Assembly: GCF_029868625.1 (NCBI RefSeq)
Contig: NZ_JARWOJ010000330.1
Coordinates: 35,288-99,287 of the forward strand
Direction: 5' to 3'
Source: Nocardia neocaledoniensis
GTDB taxonomy: Bacteria > Actinomycetota > Actinomycetes > Mycobacteriales > Mycobacteriaceae
DNA length: 64,000 nt
Within the stretch, counting starts at the first letter, position 1. Each line of letters opens with the position of its first letter. This document shows, piece by piece, positions 61,025-64,000 of the stretch. Under the pieces are notes generated by a model that did no database searches, was not told the origin of the DNA, and saw nothing but the letters and a program-made list of their open reading frames with translations. Made by a program: the position numbers and the translations under genes.

Positions 61025-62235
61025 CGGCTCACCCGCGCGCCGTCGGCGAAGTGGAAAGTCGGCGGCGGGTGCATGAGGAAGTCGTGATGGGAGATGTTCC
61101 ACGCGTACGCCCCGGCGAGCCCGAACACGATCCGGTCGCCCGCGCGGAGCCGATCACCGGAGACATCGTGCGCGAGCTGGTCTTTCGGGGTGCACAGCTG
61201 GCCGCAAACACTGACGGGCATGGTCGCGGTACTCGGTCTCGTCCAGGGATGGTCCCAGGTGTCGACGGGAACCACCGCGCAGGGCTGGCTGTGTCCCTTC
61301 GTCGCGGGGGTGCGCAGGTGGTGGGTGCCGCCGCGCACGACGGCGAATTCGCCGCCGTGGCTGGACTTCACATCGAGGACGTCCGTGGCGTACCAGCCGC
61401 AGTAGGCGGTCAACGACCGGCCCGGCTCGATTCGCAGACGTAGATCCGGTGTGGCACGCAGGATCTCGTCGAGCGCGGCGCCGTAGGCCGTCCAGTCGAA
61501 CAGGCGATGCGGCGCGGTGTAGTCGACGTTCATCCCGCCACCGATGTTCACCTCGGTGAGCGCGATGTCGTGACGGTCGGCGGTGTGCGTGGCCCACCGC
61601 ACCACGGCCGCCGCGACCGCGGCCAGCTCGGACGCCTCCAGCCCACTGGTCAGGTGGGCGTGCACGCCACGCAACCGAAGACCTGGATACCGGCCGCGGG
61701 CGAGGTCGCCGAGCACAGTGTCGGCATCGTCGGGATCGACGCCGAACGGGGTGGGGCGACCGCCCATCGCCAGGGCGCTGCCCGCCAGTGTGTGCTGATC
61801 CAGGGGCAGGTTGACGCGCACGAGCACATCGACCGGCTGCTCGGCGTGCTCGGTGAGCGCGCCGAGGGCGCGGAGCTCGCCGACGCTCTCCACGTGGATG
61901 CGGTGCACCCCGTGCGCGAGGGCCGACCGGTGTTCGGCCGGGGTCTTTCCCGGGCCGCCGAACGCGAGCCGGTGGCCGGGCACGGTGGCGGCGACATGGG
62001 CCAGTTCACCGCCGGACGACACTTCGAAGCCGTCGACGGATCCGGCGAGCGCCGCGAGGACGCGCGGCTCGGGGTTGGCCTTGGCGGCGTAGTAGAGCTC
62101 CACCCGTTCGGGCAGCGCGGCACGCACCGCGGCCGCGTGCTCGCGCAGGGCGGTCAGGTCGTAGAGATAGGCGGGCAGGTCGTCGTCGGCCAGGGCGGTC
62201 GCCCAGGCGGCCGCGGTCTCGGAGAGCGCGATCAC
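61021..62235 (-). CDS. PLP-dependent decarboxylase, SbnH/LysA-like
   Basis: 404 residues, alanine-racemase-type fold III. The PLP lysine lies in YYAAKANPEPRVL (about residue 49), a glycine loop in VNIGGGMNVDYTA and EPGRSLTAYCG, and the C-terminal active-site CGQLCTPKDQLAHDV. SbnH decarboxylates a citryl-diaminopropionate intermediate in staphyloferrin B; diaminopimelate or other amino-acid decarboxylases are alternatives. Siderophore context decides. Start GTG 62235 overlaps the NIS synthetase stop; a longer frame at 62793 is not coding. Confidence 0.83.
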   Translation of the reverse strand: MIALSETAAAWATALADDDLPAYLYDLTALREHAAAVRAALPERVELYYAAKANPEPRVLAALAGSVDGFEVSSGGELAHVAATVPGHRLAFGGPGKTPAEHRSALAHGVHRIHVESVGELRALGALTEHAEQPVDVLVRVNLPLDQHTLAGSALAMGGRPTPFGVDPDDADTVLGDLARGRYPGLRLRGVHAHLTSGLEASELAAVAAAVVRWATHTADRHDIALTEVNIGGGMNVDYTAPHRLFDWTAYGAALDEILRATPDLRLRIEPGRSLTAYCGWYATDVLDVKSSHGGEFAVVRGGTHHLRTPATKGHSQPCAVVPVDTWDHPWTRPSTATMPVSVCGQLCTPKDQLAHDVSGDRLRAGDRIVFGLAGAYAWNISHHDFLMHPPPTFHFADGARVSR

Positions 62236-63901
62236 CGGCTCAGCTCCGCGAGGGCGGCGGGTCCGTGTTCGGCGGGCGAGGTGCTCGACAGCGGGGAGGC
62301 GAGCCGAACGTAGCCGGCGTCGCGATCGGGTTTGCGCTCCCAGCGGGTGAGCAGATTCGCCTTGGCGGGCAGCGGGACTCCCGCCAACAGCGCGGCGAGC
62401 CGCGGCGGATGTCCGGCCTGTGCCGAATAACGGGTCAGCACGCCGCGCACCCGGTCCCAGGCGACCGCCTCGAGCGCCGGATACAGATCGGCCAGCGCGG
62501 CCAGCATGTCGGCGATGTTGTTGACCAGCAGGCAGTAGACGACGCGGTCCCAGCCGCGGTGCGCGTCGTAGGTCATCCGCCGCGCGACCTCCGGCAGCAT
62601 GCCCGCCAGCGCCGCGCCGTGCTGATCGGCGAGGAGTTTGGTGCCCTCGAGATCGCGGAACAGGACCTGGACGGGCAGGCCGGTACCGTCCACGCCGATC
62701 AGCACGTTCTGCAGGTGGGGTTCGAGGACGACACCGTACTCGAAGTACGCGGCGAGGACCGGGGCCACGAGCAACCCCAGGTAGGCGTCCCACCAGCGCA
62801 GCGCCGCGTCCTGGTCCCCCTCGGGCAGGAGCCGGGACAGGTGCGCCGGACCGGTGGGGTACTCGTCGGCGACCGCGGCGGCGAGGAGCGCGGTGACACC
62901 GGGTCCCAGCCGGCCCGACAGCCCCTCACGGACGATGACGCCGAACCCTTCCAGTAGTTCGCGATCGGGGCCGCCGTGCTCGCCGGGCAGGGCGAGGCTG
63001 CGGTAGGCGGGCTCACGCAGCATTCCGCTGCCGGGGAAGCGGGCCGACAGCTCGTCGAAGATCGGCGCGAGGAGCCGATCGAGGGTGACCGCACCGGTCA
63101 GTTCGTACCAGGCGTTCTTACGCAGGCAGTTGGTGATGCGGACGTCGAGGCTGAACTTGAGGAACATCGCGCCGTCGTAGACGGTCCGGACCGACGCGGT
63201 GGCGGCGAATCGTCGCGTGCCCTCGCCGAGGTCGATGATGTCGCCGCGGTCGAACGCCGCGTGGACGGCGGGCCGGGTACGCATCATCTCGTACTGCCAG
63301 GGATGAGCCGGGAGCAACCGATAGCCGGCGGGCACGCCCGGTCCCACCGCGTCGAGCGCGGCCGAGGCCGCCGGATCGTTGCTCTCCTCCGCGACGAGGT
63401 GGGTGCGCACGGCCAGCAGGCGCAGCCCGAACTCGGCACCGGCCTCGGGGGAGTACCTGGCCCACTGCGCCGGCTCTCCGGTGCGAGCCTTCGGCGTGGG
63501 GTGGAAGCGATGCCCGAACACCAGCGAGCGTTCCGAGGCCAGATAGTCGAGCTCGGCGTACCCGGGCGGCGACGCGAGGGTGGCGGCGAGGGTGGCATGA
63601 CTGGAGGCGATCTGGGCGAGGAACTCGTCGTTGGCCACCCCGTTGTGCAGGGTGAGTTCGTCGTGGGCGTAGCGCGCCAGGGTCCGCCAGTCCAGCGGCA
63701 GCCACTGCCCGCGGCAGCGGTGCTCCACCCGACCGCGGAACCGGTGCGCGCCGATGCGCGAGGCCCGTCGGATCTCTATGCGCAGCAGCACGTCCCGGCG
63801 CGGCAGGCGCACGATCAGATGGGTGCCGGAGACCACGGCCTGGCGCTCGGGACCCGACACTTCGCGCAGCAGGCAGTTGAGCAGGGTGTGGGCCACCGCG
63901 T
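62232..63901 (-). CDS. IucA/IucC-family NIS siderophore synthetase, 5' end lost in poly-G
   Basis: About 556 visible codons. Family motifs: LLPAHPWQYEMMRT (HPWQ, about residue 202 in the visible part), NCLRKNAWYELTGAVTLDR, and EPHLQNVLIGVDGTGLPVQVLFRDLEGTKL. IucA/IucC enzymes adenylate a carboxylic acid (often citrate) and join it to an amine or alcohol. Subtype A/B/C cannot be set here. The open frame runs unbroken into the G run (polyproline there), so the true start lies at or beyond position 63901; typical members are 580-620 residues, so about 20-60 residues are missing. It overlaps the decarboxylase gene (GTGA). Likely additional cluster genes lie upstream, outside this window. Confidence 0.87.

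Positions 63902-64000
<99 letters not shown>

Noticed and set aside
61021..62793. A 590-codon frame extending the PLP decarboxylase upstream
   Set aside because: The extension covers the real NIS synthetase gene in another frame and is Arg/Gly-rich; the decarboxylase fold begins at GTG 62235.

Overview
The window is GC-rich actinobacterial DNA. Mycolic-acid actinomycetes are favoured, Nocardia first and Rhodococcus or Mycobacterium-like relatives next. The signs are the gene families (GH15 trehalase, FadD acyl-CoA synthetases, an F420-dependent LLM oxidoreductase, a DUF574-type methyltransferase, a DUF5753-type XRE regulator, a mymA-like Baeyer-Villiger operon), strong G/C bias at third codon positions and frequent GTG starts. 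No tRNA, rRNA, CRISPR array, phage or insertion sequence was recognised. The last 99 bases are a pure G run that looks like a sequencing or assembly artefact at a contig end.

Layout. 1-6.6 kb: a partial HpnE-like flavoenzyme, a zinc alcohol dehydrogenase, small membrane and exported proteins including a tandem paralogous pair, and a GH15 trehalase preceded by a 34-codon reading frame. 6.7-9.6 kb: an SDR plus DapB-like dehydrogenase pair divergent from an IclR-type regulator. 9.6-15.5 kb: a Tat-exported multicopper oxidase, an MpaB/Lcp-type oxygenase, a CrtC/AttH-like protein, a TetR regulator and an LLM oxidoreductase, linked by a shared TAC-N6-GTA dyad in three upstream regions. 15.5-28 kb: small genes, an XRE/DUF5753 regulator, a VanR/VanS-like two-component pair divergent from a VanY-type carboxypeptidase and a DoxX-like protein, a methyltransferase, an MFS exporter with an XRE-cupin regulator, and an ECF42-type sigma factor overlapping tail-to-tail with its DGPF partner.

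27.7-32.9 kb: a LacI regulator with a perfect palindromic operator controls an arylsulfotransferase and a sulfonate-type ABC importer. This reads as an aryl-sulfate or sulfonate uptake and transfer unit, closed by a hairpin with a perfect 20-bp stem.

33.55-44.5 kb is the most interesting region: eleven tightly coupled genes behind a Fur-family (Fur/Zur-like) box. They encode an ATP-grasp ligase, a DUF4213/DUF364-type putative heavy-metal chelation protein, an SbnA-like PLP synthase, a dipeptide-epimerase-like enolase-superfamily enzyme, an MFS exporter, a methyltransferase, a PduX-like GHMP kinase, a FecBCD-type metal-chelate importer and a GNAT acetyltransferase. I infer a complete biosynthesis, export and re-import system for a small amino-acid-derived metallophore. 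I do not recognise it as a characterised pathway.

45-52.8 kb: a six-gene operon (PF10118 metal-dependent hydrolase, ferredoxin reductase, Baeyer-Villiger monooxygenase, SDR, HSL-type hydrolase, FadD) divergent from a TetR regulator, resembling the mycobacterial mymA operon. 52.8-60.1 kb: two TetR regulators (one with an in-frame 66-bp tandem duplication that also duplicates its start codon), an SRPBCC protein, a second FadD, a KstD/fumarate-reductase-like flavoprotein, an AI-2E family transporter and an SDR. 60.2-63.9 kb: the downstream part of an NRPS-independent siderophore cluster (SbnG-like aldolase, SbnH-like decarboxylase, IucA/IucC synthetase) that runs into the poly-G end.

All functions are inferred from sequence motifs and remembered family features. 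No database search was run.
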